DNA of 48,939 bases, taken from positions 1-48,939 of the forward strand of contig NZ_BDBL01000053.1 in NCBI RefSeq assembly GCF_001612965.1. Direction: 5' to 3'. Positions 24,124 to 31,913 of this stretch are shown in pieces (the first letter of the stretch is position 1; each line of letters begins with the position of its first letter). This stretch comes from Nocardia kruczakiae NBRC 101016 (GTDB lineage Bacteria; Actinomycetota; Actinomycetes; Mycobacteriales; Mycobacteriaceae). Below the pieces are notes generated by a model that worked only from the letters and a program-made list of their open reading frames with translations, did not search any database and was not told the origin of the DNA. Position numbers and translations under genes: made by a program.

Positions 24124-24954
24124 ATGACCGATGCTGCCGACGCAACACCCGGCACCGCCAGCGCTGGGAACACCTCCGACCAGGGCGCTGCCGAGGCGTC
24201 CGCGGGCACCGCAACCGTTCCGCCGATGATCTCGATGTGCAACGTGGACAAGCACTTCGGTGATCTGCATGTGCTGCGTGATGTGAATCTGGAAGTGCCG
24301 CGCGGACAGGTGGTGATCGTGCTCGGCCCGTCCGGGTCCGGCAAATCCACGTTGTGCCGCACCGTCAATCGGCTCGAGCCGATCGATTCCGGCACCATCG
24401 CCGTCGACGGCGTCGAGTTACCCGCCGAGGGTCGCGCATTGGCGAAGTTGCGCGCCGACGTGGGGATGGTGTTCCAGTCGTTCAATCTGTTCGCGCACAA
24501 GACGATTCTGGACAACGTGATGCTCGGCCCGGTCAAGGTGCGCCGCATCGACAAGAAGCAGGCCCGCGCGCGGGCGCTGGAACTGCTCGATCGGGTCGGC
24601 ATCGCCGATCAGGCCGACAAGTATCCGGCGCAGCTGTCGGGTGGTCAGCAGCAGCGCGTGGCCATCGCCCGGGCATTGGCGATGAATCCGAAGGTGATGC
24701 TGTTCGACGAACCCACCTCCGCCCTGGATCCGGAAATGGTCAACGAGGTGCTGGAGGTGATGGTCGCCTTGGCCAAGGAGGGCATGACGATGCTGGTGGT
24801 CACGCACGAGATGGGATTCGCCCGCCGCGCCGGAGATCGGGTGCTGTTCATGGCCGACGGCCGTATCGTCGAGGACGCGGCGCCCGAAACCTTCTTCACC
24901 GCACCCGCTTCCGAGCGGGCCAAGGATTTCTTGGGCAAAATTTTGAGCCATTGA
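24124..24954 (+). CDS. gluA: Glutamate ABC transporter ATP-binding protein GluA
   Basis: This 276-residue ABC ATPase has Walker A LGPSGSGKST, Q-loop FQSFNLF, signature LSGGQQQRVAIARAL, Walker B VMLFDEPTSALDPE and H-loop VVTHEMGFA. These are typical of polar-amino-acid importers. The first 34 residues are a low-complexity Ala/Thr/Gly extension before the fold. It is the first gene of gluABCD, the actinobacterial glutamate uptake system known from Corynebacterium, and powers import through GluC and GluD. Confidence 0.94.
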   Translation: MTDAADATPGTASAGNTSDQGAAEASAGTATVPPMISMCNVDKHFGDLHVLRDVNLEVPRGQVVIVLGPSGSGKSTLCRTVNRLEPIDSGTIAVDGVELPAEGRALAKLRADVGMVFQSFNLFAHKTILDNVMLGPVKVRRIDKKQARARALELLDRVGIADQADKYPAQLSGGQQQRVAIARALAMNPKVMLFDEPTSALDPEMVNEVLEVMVALAKEGMTMLVVTHEMGFARRAGDRVLFMADGRIVEDAAPETFFTAPASERAKDFLGKILSH

Positions 24955-24967
24955 TCGCTGTTCACGA

Positions 24968-25003
24968 CCGCGGCGGGAGCGATGACCGCTCCCGGCACCG
25001 CGG
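24968..25003 (+). promoter_or_regulatory. gluA-gluB intercistronic hairpin
   Basis: GGGAGCG/CGCTCCC (loop ATGAC) is nested inside CCGCGG/CCGCGG, forming a two-part stem in the 85-base gap. Such hairpins between ATPase and binding-protein genes often stabilise or partly terminate mRNA to raise binding-protein output. Confidence 0.5.
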
Positions 25004-25039
25004 AGGACCCTTCACACTTCACGAGAGAGAAGGCATTCG

Positions 25040-25870
25040 ATGAGGATCACCCGAGCGCTGCGGTTCGGCATCGGCGCGCTGGCCATCGCGGTCGTCGCGA
25101 CCGGATGCGGCGGCGGCAGCAACAAAACCGCCACCGAACACGCGTCGGAAGGCAAACTCACCATCGGCATCAAATTCGATCAGCCGGGTCTGGGCCTGCG
25201 CAATCGGGACGGGTCGTTCTCCGGATTCGACGTGGACGTGGCGACCTACGTCGCCGGAAAACTCGGCGTGAGCCCGGACAAGATCACCTTCAAGGAGGCG
25301 CCGTCCGCGCAACGTGAGACGCTGATCCAGAACGGGCAGGTGGATTATGTGGTCGCCACCTATTCGATCACCGATCAGCGCAAGCAGAAGGTCGACTTCG
25401 CCGGGCCGTATTACGTTGCGGGCCAATCCTTGCTGGTGCGCGCCGACAACACCGCTATCACGGGTCCGGAATCGCTGAAGGGCGGCAAGAAACTCTGCTC
25501 GGTGAAGGGATCGACGCCGGCGCAGAACATTCAGAAGAATTTCGCCAACGATGTGCAGCTGCAGGAATACGACACCTATTCGCTGTGTGTGGAGGCGTTG
25601 AAATCCGGGGCGGTCGACGCGGTGACCACCGACAACATCATTCTGGCCGGTTACGCCGCGCAGTCGCCGGGCCAGGTGAAGGTGGTCGGGCAGCCGTTCA
25701 CGACCGAGAACTACGGCATCGGCCTGAAGAAGGGCGACAAGGACTCTCGCGACAAGATCAACGATGCGATCGAATCGATGATCAACGACGGCTCCTGGAA
25801 AGCGTCGCTGGAGAAGAACTTCGGCAACACCTTCCCGATCCCGTCGCCGCCGCAGGTCGACCGGTACTGA
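25040..25870 (+). CDS. gluB: Glutamate-binding lipoprotein GluB
   Basis: This 276-residue periplasmic-type binding protein is anchored as a lipoprotein. The signal peptide ends in the lipobox VATGC, with the lipidated Cys at about residue 23. The SBP_bac_3 fold shows LTIGIKFDQPGLG, FDVDVATYVA, DYVVATYSITDQRKQKVDFAGPYY-type core and TTENYGIGL. It captures glutamate outside the membrane for GluC/GluD. It is separated from gluA by a hairpin and from gluC by 66 bases. Confidence 0.94.
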   Translation: MRITRALRFGIGALAIAVVATGCGGGSNKTATEHASEGKLTIGIKFDQPGLGLRNRDGSFSGFDVDVATYVAGKLGVSPDKITFKEAPSAQRETLIQNGQVDYVVATYSITDQRKQKVDFAGPYYVAGQSLLVRADNTAITGPESLKGGKKLCSVKGSTPAQNIQKNFANDVQLQEYDTYSLCVEALKSGAVDAVTTDNIILAGYAAQSPGQVKVVGQPFTTENYGIGLKKGDKDSRDKINDAIESMINDGSWKASLEKNFGNTFPIPSPPQVDRY

Positions 25871-25936
25871 ATCGGCCCGGGTTCCGGCCGCGCCGCAACC
25901 CTGTCCGGCACAGCGAAGTAGGAGGGCGCGTCCACC

Positions 25937-26623
25937 GTGTTCGACTTGATCTCCCGATACGACAATCAGCTGTGGGACGCCTTCTGGGTGACCATCGAAC
26001 TGACCGCGTTCTCCGCGATCGGGGCGCTGATCCTCGGCACCCTGGTGGCGGCGATGCGGGTGTCGCCGATTCCGGTGGCGCGGTGGATCGGGACGGCGTA
26101 TGTGACCATTTTCCGCAATACCCCGCTCACCCTCATCCTGGTGTTCTGTTCACTCGGCCTCTACACCACCCTCGGCATCAAACTCGCCAGTGAGAGTTCG
26201 GGACTGGATTTCCTGCCCACCAACAACTTTCGCTTCGCCGTCCTCGGTTTGAGTGTGTACACGGCGTCGTTCGTCTGTGAATCGCTGCGCGCGGGAATCA
26301 ACACCGTGCCGCTGGGGCAGTCCGAGGCGGGACGGTCGCTGGGCCTGACCTTCGGCCAGAATCTGCGACATGTGGTGTTGCCGCAGGCTTTTCGGTCGGT
26401 GATCGCGCCGCTGGGCAGCGTACTGATCGCCTTGACGAAGAATTCCACCATCGCCTCGGCGATCGGCGTGGCCGAGGCGGCGGCGCTGATGGCATCCATG
26501 AACGAGACAGAGGCCGACATTCTCGCCATCGGCGCGATCTTCGCCCTCGGTTTCGTCATTCTCACCCTGCCCACCGGATTGCTGTTCGGCTGGCTGGCCA
26601 AGCGATTCGAGGTGAAGCGATGA
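25937..26623 (+). CDS. gluC: Glutamate ABC transporter permease GluC
   Basis: This 228-residue membrane permease of the His/Glu/Gln/Arg/opine family has hydrophobic helices throughout. The EAA loop that docks the ATPase reads EAGRSLGLTFGQNLRHVVLPQAF. The GTG start at 25937 has GGAGGG ten bases upstream. Its stop overlaps the gluD start by four bases (ATGA). It forms the transmembrane channel together with GluD. Confidence 0.93.
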   Translation: MFDLISRYDNQLWDAFWVTIELTAFSAIGALILGTLVAAMRVSPIPVARWIGTAYVTIFRNTPLTLILVFCSLGLYTTLGIKLASESSGLDFLPTNNFRFAVLGLSVYTASFVCESLRAGINTVPLGQSEAGRSLGLTFGQNLRHVVLPQAFRSVIAPLGSVLIALTKNSTIASAIGVAEAAALMASMNETEADILAIGAIFALGFVILTLPTGLLFGWLAKRFEVKR

Positions 26624-27525
26624 GCGCGAACGCCTCGGTCCTCTACGACGTCCCCGGCCCGAAGGCACGCCGGCGGCATGGGATGTATTCGGTGCTGGTG
26701 CTGGCGGCCCTGGTGGTGCTCGGCTGGCTGGTGTGGCGGGCGTTCGACGAGAAGGGCCAGCTCACCGCCGAAAAGTGGAAGCCTTTCGTGCAGCCGGAAG
26801 TCTGGCAGACCTATATCCTGCCCGGCCTGCGCGGCACCGTGGTCGCGGCCGCGCTGGCGATCGTGTTCGCGATGGCGATCGGCGTGATCTTCGGCTTGCT
26901 GCGCCTGTCCGACCATCGCGTCGTGCGGTGGGTGGCGGGGGCGATCGTCGAGGTGGCCCGGGCCGTCCCGGTGCTGATTCTGATGATCTTCCTCTACAAC
27001 TGGTTCGCCAAGGACAATCTGTTCGCCTCCGACCAGCTGGCGCTGGCGGCCGTGGTGATCGCGCTGACCGTGTACAACGGGTCGGTGATCGCCGAGATCG
27101 TGCGCTCGGGCATTCGGTCGCTGCCGCGCGGGCAGACCGAGGCGGCGCAGGCCCTGGGATTGCGCAAGGGTCAGATGGTGCGGGTGATCCTGCTGCCGCA
27201 GGCGGTGACGGCGATGCTGCCGGCGCTGATCTCGCAGATGGTCGTGGCGCTCAAGGACACCGCGCTCGGCTACCAGATCACCTATCAGGAGATCGTGCGC
27301 CAGGGGCAGCAGCTGGGTGCTGCCGAACAGAACACCGTGCCGGCGCTGATCGTGGTGGCCGTCATCATGATCGCCCTGAACTGGGCGCTGACCTTCCTCG
27401 CCACCAGGGTGGAGCAGCGGCTGCGGTCGCGCCGCCGGGGTCGGACAGTGCTGGGTGTGGATTCGGTGCTCACCGACGCCGCGCCGGGCGTGGATCTGTC
27501 GCTGAGGCGGACCACCTCGCCGTAA
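26620..27525 (+). CDS. gluD: Glutamate ABC transporter permease GluD
   Basis: This 301-residue permease is paired with GluC. A cytoplasmic N-terminus (VPGPKARRRHGMY) precedes the first helix; the EAA loop is EAAQALGLRKGQMVRVILLPQAV. It has the longer N- and C-terminal tails usual for GluD compared with GluC. The C-terminal tail of about 35 residues is basic then acidic (LRSRRRGR, then VLTDAAPGVD). Translation is coupled to gluC by a four-base overlap, and the operon ends at a hairpin 17 bases further on. Confidence 0.93.
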   Translation: MSANASVLYDVPGPKARRRHGMYSVLVLAALVVLGWLVWRAFDEKGQLTAEKWKPFVQPEVWQTYILPGLRGTVVAAALAIVFAMAIGVIFGLLRLSDHRVVRWVAGAIVEVARAVPVLILMIFLYNWFAKDNLFASDQLALAAVVIALTVYNGSVIAEIVRSGIRSLPRGQTEAAQALGLRKGQMVRVILLPQAVTAMLPALISQMVVALKDTALGYQITYQEIVRQGQQLGAAEQNTVPALIVVAVIMIALNWALTFLATRVEQRLRSRRRGRTVLGVDSVLTDAAPGVDLSLRRTTSP

Positions 27526-27541
27526 CCGGACAGTTCGGCGA

Positions 27542-27562
27542 TTGCGCTCGCACCGAGCGCAA
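27542..27562 (+). terminator. Terminator of gluABCD
   Basis: TTGCGCTCG-CAC-CGAGCGCAA is a perfect 9-bp stem with a three-base loop, 16 bases after the gluD stop. Confidence 0.75.
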
Positions 27563-27606
27563 CCCTCGCACCCGCCGGCTCGATGGCTGATCCTGGTCAC
27601 GCACCA

Positions 27607-27644
27607 CCCCGGTCGCCAAGCCACGCCACTCGCGGCGACCGGGG
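27607..27644. terminator. Second hairpin between convergent genes
   Basis: CCCCGGTCGCC pairs with GGCGACCGGGG (11 bp, 16-base loop). It lies between gluD and the convergent small membrane gene and probably terminates the latter. Confidence 0.6.
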
Positions 27645-27681
27645 ATGGGTGTCCAATCGGCCGCGGCGGTCTTCCCGCGGA

Positions 27682-27882
27682 CTATCGGGCCAAGAAATGC
27701 CAGCCGAGCCATGCCCACAGGATCACCGCGACGATGCGGGCGGTTCGGGTCCGGGTCAGATAGCGCACGGTGTCGCCGAGGCCGGCGAACGACACGCGGC
27801 GCACACGGGCCGTTATCGCCGTACCGGTCACGATGACGGCCAGGACCGCAAACCCCGTGATCACCACTGCACGATCAGTCAT
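27682..27882 (-). CDS. Small membrane protein (DUF6186-like)
   Basis: This 66-residue protein has an N-terminal hydrophobic helix (VVITGFAVLAVIVTGTAI), a basic middle with ARVRR and TRTRTAR, and a second helix ending WAWLGWHFLAR. The shape matches small actinobacterial membrane proteins of DUF6186. Its ATG overlaps the stop of the upstream membrane gene by four bases, so the two are coupled. The pair lies between gluABCD and recX. Function unknown. Confidence 0.65.
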   Translation of the reverse strand: MTDRAVVITGFAVLAVIVTGTAITARVRRVSFAGLGDTVRYLTRTRTARIVAVILWAWLGWHFLAR

Positions 27883-28283
27883 TTCCGCACCAGCCACCAT
27901 CCCGCGCCCAACCAGATCAGCCAACCGATGAAGCGTCCCGGCCCACCCTCCAGCGCAGGGCTGAGCAGTGTCGACAGGCTCGGATGGGAAGCGTCCGGCA
28001 CAAGCAGTGCGGGCTGGGACAGCCAGGCGTACAGCTCCCACGCCAGGACGGCCGCCAGCAGGATCGACCACACCACGACTGCGCGCCGGATCGGCGGCGT
28101 GAACGAAATATGCCGTCTCCCACGATGAACAGCGCGGACGGCGACGACGACGGCGACAGCGGCGACCAACACCGTCGCGGCAACGCTGAACGGACGGGTG
28201 AACGACCCCGCCACCGCCACCCCCACCCAGACGGCCGCCGGACCGACGCATCGCCATCCATTGCCACGCACGTCGGTGGTCAT
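27879..28283 (-). CDS. Hypothetical membrane protein
   Basis: This 134-residue protein has about four hydrophobic segments: PAAVWVGVAVAGSF, SVAATVLVAAVAVVVAVRAV, VVVWSILLAAVLAWELYAWL and FIGWLIWLGAGWWLV. A short basic loop, HRGRRH, lies between the second and third. No family is recognised. It is coupled to the 66-residue membrane protein by an ATGA overlap, which supports both as real genes and suggests the products may work together. Confidence 0.65.
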   Translation of the reverse strand: MTTDVRGNGWRCVGPAAVWVGVAVAGSFTRPFSVAATVLVAAVAVVVAVRAVHRGRRHISFTPPIRRAVVVWSILLAAVLAWELYAWLSQPALLVPDASHPSLSTLLSPALEGGPGRFIGWLIWLGAGWWLVRK

Positions 28284-28769
28284 CAGCGCAGCATAGGACC
28301 TGAGCCGGAGACCGGTCGAGTAACGCGGGCCGAATCACCGACGCGCCGTGCACGATGCCGACCTCGCCGCAGCAGTCGCCGCTGGCGCGTGCATGGATCT
28401 CGGATCCGGCCCGGCCCGGCCGCCGGAACGACCTCGATCCCTGGCCGAGTGCCGTCGGCGTCTTCGGCATGAGCGCGGGGTGCGGGCGGAATCTTGGCAT
28501 CGTCGGCGCGCCGCGGCTTCGAGGCCGGCGCAGTGAGGGAGCACGCGACCCTCGCCGTCGTCTTTCGGATCGACGGAAATTGGGCGCGCAGGAGACGTCG
28601 CCGCGCACCGTCGTGTTGAAGCTCGTTCCGGCACGTCCGACCTGTCGTGCTGTGCCATCGGCTCGCCAACAAGTCGATGGGCGGGCGGCAGCGGCAGGAT
28701 CACCCTGCTCGGGCGCGCGGGGGGGCGACTTCGCACCGTTCACTGCGAGCGAGGGGCGGGCTGCGAGAT
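28284..28769. other. 486-base region without a convincing gene
   Basis: Open frames exist on both strands, but their translations are Arg/Ala/Pro-rich shadows with no family resemblance. No Shine-Dalgarno-start pair, strong hairpin or repeat stands out. It holds the recX 3-prime flank and the promoter region of the membrane gene pair. Confidence 0.5.
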
Positions 28770-30650
28770 TCAGTCGGGCGGGTAGCCGTGTGCGAGCTCG
28801 GCGCGGACCGCGGCGTAGGCGGTCGACTGGCGAAATCCCTGGCGGGCGAGCATGCCGACGAGCCGGTTGACCACCTTGTCCTCGGACAGACTTCGCGGCA
28901 TCGTGCGCAGTTTGCGGCGGACCAGTTCCGCGGCTCGCTCCGCCTCATTGTCGTCGGAATCCGCCGCTACCGTCTCCGCGTCGGCACCGTCCTCGGCGAG
29001 GACTGCTTTCTCGGTCCGGTTCGGATGTGCCGCACAAGGCTTCGCGGTCGCGGCAATTTCGTCCTTCACCACGGCATAGGCCATGGACTGCGGGAAACCG
29101 CGGCGGGCGAGCATGCCGACCAGGCGCGCCATGACCTTGTCCTGCGGGATGGCACGGGACAGCGATGCGAGCTTTTTCCGTACCAGCTGGGCGGCCTGCT
29201 CGGCGTCGTCGGGCTCGAACTTCCGCGATGCCGAGCCGGTCGTGGCGAGGCCGGCACCTTTCCAGACTCGCTCCTTCGGCGAATGTTGTTCCGCTACAAG
29301 GGGAACGGAACCGTCGGCCGGTTCGTCGCCCGCGACGTGATCTGTGTGGTCGGAACGGTCGAGCTCGCAGCTCGAGGTGGCGGCTGCGGCGAGCTCGTCT
29401 TTGACCACGGCGTAGGCCATGGACTGGTTGTAGCCACGGCGGGCGAGCATGCCGACCAGCCGGTTGGTCGTTTTGTCGGTGGGGAGGTCCGCCGGCAGGG
29501 TGGTGAGTTTGCGGCGGACCAGTTCGGCGGCGCGAGCGCTTTCGTCGGCGGGAGTAATGGCGGCCAGCGCGGGCCCGGCATCGGCGTCGGACACGCCTTT
29601 GCGTCGAAGTTCTTGCGCGAGAACCTTTTTCCCCTTGCCGGAGAAGGTGTGGCGGGAGTGCACCCACTGTTCGGCGAAGGCGGCATCGTCGATCAGCCCG
29701 ACCTCGGCGAGGCGGTTCAGTGCCCGTTCGGCGACCTCGGGCGCGAACCCTTTGGCTGCCAGTTTGTCCGCCAGTTCGGCGCGGCTGCGCGCGCGATCGG
29801 TGAGCAGGCGCAGGCAGAGGTCCTTGGCCTGCGCCTCGGTCCCCGCCTTCGGCGCAGCGGACTGCGCGGCGCCGGAACGCTTCCCGCCGTCGGTATCGGA
29901 TCGACGCCGCGAACCCCGGCGCCCTCCCCCGTCGCCGCCGGCTCCGCGTGACCGTCTTCTCGAGCCGCGGTCGTCCACCCCGGCATCCGATCGCGGATGC
30001 GACACGGCGCTGTCGTCCGGAACGAACGAGCCGCTGTCGCCGCCCTTCGGCTGTCCCTCCGCCCGATGGGCACGGCCGGGCCGACGATCCCCGTCGGCAC
30101 GCTCGCCCCGCCCCCGCTGCAGCGCGTCGACCTCTGTCTGCAGTGCGCGAATTCGATTGCGCGCCTGGAAGTCCCGTGTCGCAGAGCCATCACCCGGACG
30201 ACCCGAGATTGCGTTTTCGACACTCGACCGCATCCGCCCCTCGACCTCGGAGCCGACCCGGTCCGCGAGCCCACCGCGAGGCCGAGCGTCGGGCTCGGAA
30301 CCGGACCGCACCTCCGACTCCAGGCGGGGCGGAAGCTCGGGCTCGAACACCGGCCGATCTGCGGGTCCGGATGCCGTGTCATCGGCCGAATCATGCTGGG
30401 GCACCGGCCCGTCATCGGAACGCCATACACCGGCGGGCGAATCCTCTGCGCCAGGCTTCGATCGTCGGCGACGGGGCGAACCACCCTGTCGGCGAACGGG
30501 TTTCGACCACGACTCCTCGTCCGGGTCGCCGGTGCGCCGGGAGCGGGATTCGATTTCTTCCAGTTGCCGCCGCAGGCGTTCGACGGCGTCGAGCCGAGAG
30601 GCGCCAGGGTCCGGGAGGGGTGTGGACCCCGGCGCTTCCCGGTGCGGCAT
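28770..30650 (-). CDS. recX: RecX with disordered N-terminal extension and triplicated C-terminal module
   Basis: This is a 626-residue RecX, against roughly 150-200 residues for most. Residues 1-272 are Arg/Gly/Ser/Asp-rich and probably disordered, with short heptad-like segments at about 19-37 (DAVERLRRQLEEIESR) and 164-179. Residues 274-421 are a normal RecX core (LLTDRARSRAELADKL, LIDDAAFAEQWVHSR). The third three-helix repeat (370-421) is then repeated at 482-533 and 569-620. Each copy carries RLVGMLAR-x-G and QS-x-AYA-x-V; linkers are 60 and 35 residues. The ATG lies three bases after the recA stop, so translation is coupled. RecX normally inhibits RecA filament growth; the extra modules could lengthen its grip on the filament groove. 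Confidence 0.93.
   Translation of the reverse strand: MPHREAPGSTPLPDPGASRLDAVERLRRQLEEIESRSRRTGDPDEESWSKPVRRQGGSPRRRRSKPGAEDSPAGVWRSDDGPVPQHDSADDTASGPADRPVFEPELPPRLESEVRSGSEPDARPRGGLADRVGSEVEGRMRSSVENAISGRPGDGSATRDFQARNRIRALQTEVDALQRGRGERADGDRRPGRAHRAEGQPKGGDSGSFVPDDSAVSHPRSDAGVDDRGSRRRSRGAGGDGGGRRGSRRRSDTDGGKRSGAAQSAAPKAGTEAQAKDLCLRLLTDRARSRAELADKLAAKGFAPEVAERALNRLAEVGLIDDAAFAEQWVHSRHTFSGKGKKVLAQELRRKGVSDADAGPALAAITPADESARAAELVRRKLTTLPADLPTDKTTNRLVGMLARRGYNQSMAYAVVKDELAAAATSSCELDRSDHTDHVAGDEPADGSVPLVAEQHSPKERVWKGAGLATTGSASRKFEPDDAEQAAQLVRKKLASLSRAIPQDKVMARLVGMLARRGFPQSMAYAVVKDEIAATAKPCAAHPNRTEKAVLAEDGADAETVAADSDDNEAERAAELVRRKLRTMPRSLSEDKVVNRLVGMLARQGFRQSTAYAAVRAELAHGYPPD
28791..29543 (-). 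repeat. Three tandem copies of the RecX R3-module coding unit
   Basis: Units lie at 29388-29543, 29052-29207 and 28791-28946, each 156 bases coding 52 residues. The first and third are 35 of 52 residues identical by hand count. All three share the plus-strand 18-mer GCGGGCGAGCATGCCGAC. The pattern indicates in-frame duplication with later divergence. Confidence 0.88.
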
Positions 30651-30653
30651 CGG

Positions 30654-31697
30654 TTAGAAGTCGACGGGCGCCTCGGCACCCGCGTCTGCGGTGACGTCGG
30701 CACCGATGCCGAGCTTCTCCTTGATCTTCTTCTCGATCTCGTCGCGCACGTCGGTGTTCTCCAGCAGGAACTTGCGGGCGTTCTCCTTGCCCTGGCCGAG
30801 CTGATCGCCCTCGTAGGTGTACCAGGAGCCGGACTTGCGGATGAAGCCCTGATCGACACCCATATCGATGATCGAGCCCTCCTTGGAGATGCCGTGACCG
30901 TAGAGGATGTCGAATTCGGCCTGCTTGAACGGCGGCGACACCTTGTTCTTGACGACCTTGACACGGGTGCGGTTACCCACCGCGTCGCTGCCGTCCTTCA
31001 GCGTCTCGATGCGGCGCACATCCAGACGCACCGAGGCGTAGAACTTCAATGCCTTACCACCCGTGGTGGTTTCGGGCGAGCCGAACATCACGCCGATCTT
31101 CTCGCGCAGCTGGTTGATGAAGATGGCGGTGGTTCCGGAGTTGTTGAGCGCACTGGTCATCTTGCGCAACGCCTGGCTCATCAGACGGGCCTGCAGACCG
31201 ACGTGGCTGTCGCCCATCTCGCCCTCGATTTCCGCGCGCGGCACCAGCGCCGCGACGGAGTCGATGACGATGATGTCCAGCGCGCCGGAGCGCACCAGCA
31301 TGTCGGCGATCTCCAGCGCCTGCTCACCGGTGTCGGGCTGCGACACCAGCAGGGCGTCGGTGTCGACGCCGAGCTTGCGGGCATATTCCGGATCCAGCGC
31401 GTGCTCGGCGTCGATGAAGGCCGCGAGTCCGCCGTTGGCCTGCGCGTTGGCGATGGCGTGCAGGGCGACCGTGGTCTTACCGGAGGATTCCGGACCGTAG
31501 ATCTCCACGACGCGGCCACGCGGCAGACCGCCGATGCCCAGCGCCACGTCCAGTGCGATCGAACCCGTCGGAATGACCGAGATGGGCTGATGCGCCTCCT
31601 CGCCCAGGCGCATGATCGCGCCCTTACCGAAACTCTTCTCGACCTGCGCCAGAGCGAGCTCGAGCGCCTTGTCACGGTCGTAGGCCTGTGGTGCCAT
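30654..31697 (-). CDS. recA: Recombinase RecA
   Basis: This 347-residue RecA is uninterrupted, with no intein. Walker A is GPESSGKTT, the L1/L2 and ATPase core is intact (IDAEHALDPEYARKLGVD, VIDSVAALVP, NQLREKIGVMFGSPETTTGG), and the acidic C-terminal tail ends EAPVDF. GAAGGGG precedes the ATG by about seven bases. Two damage-responsive promoter signatures lie upstream. RecX, its modulator, is encoded three bases downstream and co-transcribed. Confidence 0.99.
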   Translation of the reverse strand: MAPQAYDRDKALELALAQVEKSFGKGAIMRLGEEAHQPISVIPTGSIALDVALGIGGLPRGRVVEIYGPESSGKTTVALHAIANAQANGGLAAFIDAEHALDPEYARKLGVDTDALLVSQPDTGEQALEIADMLVRSGALDIIVIDSVAALVPRAEIEGEMGDSHVGLQARLMSQALRKMTSALNNSGTTAIFINQLREKIGVMFGSPETTTGGKALKFYASVRLDVRRIETLKDGSDAVGNRTRVKVVKNKVSPPFKQAEFDILYGHGISKEGSIIDMGVDQGFIRKSGSWYTYEGDQLGQGKENARKFLLENTDVRDEIEKKIKEKLGIGADVTADAGAEAPVDF

Positions 31698-31746
31698 CGT
31701 CTGTTCCCCTTCTGACGGGTAAGTCTCGTTGTGTGGTTGGCCCCCA

Positions 31747-31769
31747 CGGTAGAGGGCGGCACCGACAAG
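31747..31769 (-). promoter_or_regulatory. recA LexA-independent (RecA-NDp/PafBC-type) promoter
   Basis: On the minus strand TTGTCGGTG is followed after exactly eight bases by TACCGT. This fits the TTGTCRGTG-N8-TANNNT consensus of mycobacterial DNA-damage promoters activated by PafBC. It lies 50 bases before the recA ATG. Confidence 0.85.
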
Positions 31770-31790
31770 TTCTGATGGCAAGCTTAGACG

Positions 31791-31802
31791 AACACGTGTT
31801 CG
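31791..31802 (-). promoter_or_regulatory. LexA SOS box upstream of recA
   Basis: GAACACGTGTTC matches the actinobacterial/Gram-positive SOS consensus GAAC-N4-GTTC exactly, flanked by C and G to make a 14-bp palindrome. It is 94 bases upstream of the recA start. Confidence 0.88.
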
Positions 31803-31913
31803 AGGCAAGCGACGCGCCCGCCGACACGCACGGCGCCCGTACAGCCGCACCCCGTCCCCGGCAATCGCCGCGCTATCCGGCCGGTCACGCGGCCCCGATC
31901 CGGCGGTGCCCCG

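Noticed and set aside
28335..28736. Minus-strand open frame in the gap before recX
   Set aside because: Arg/Ala-rich, no ribosome site, no domain, and overlapping frames equally long on both strands.
30654..31697. Possible RecA intein, as in M. tuberculosis
   Set aside because: RecA is continuous at 347 residues with no insertion.
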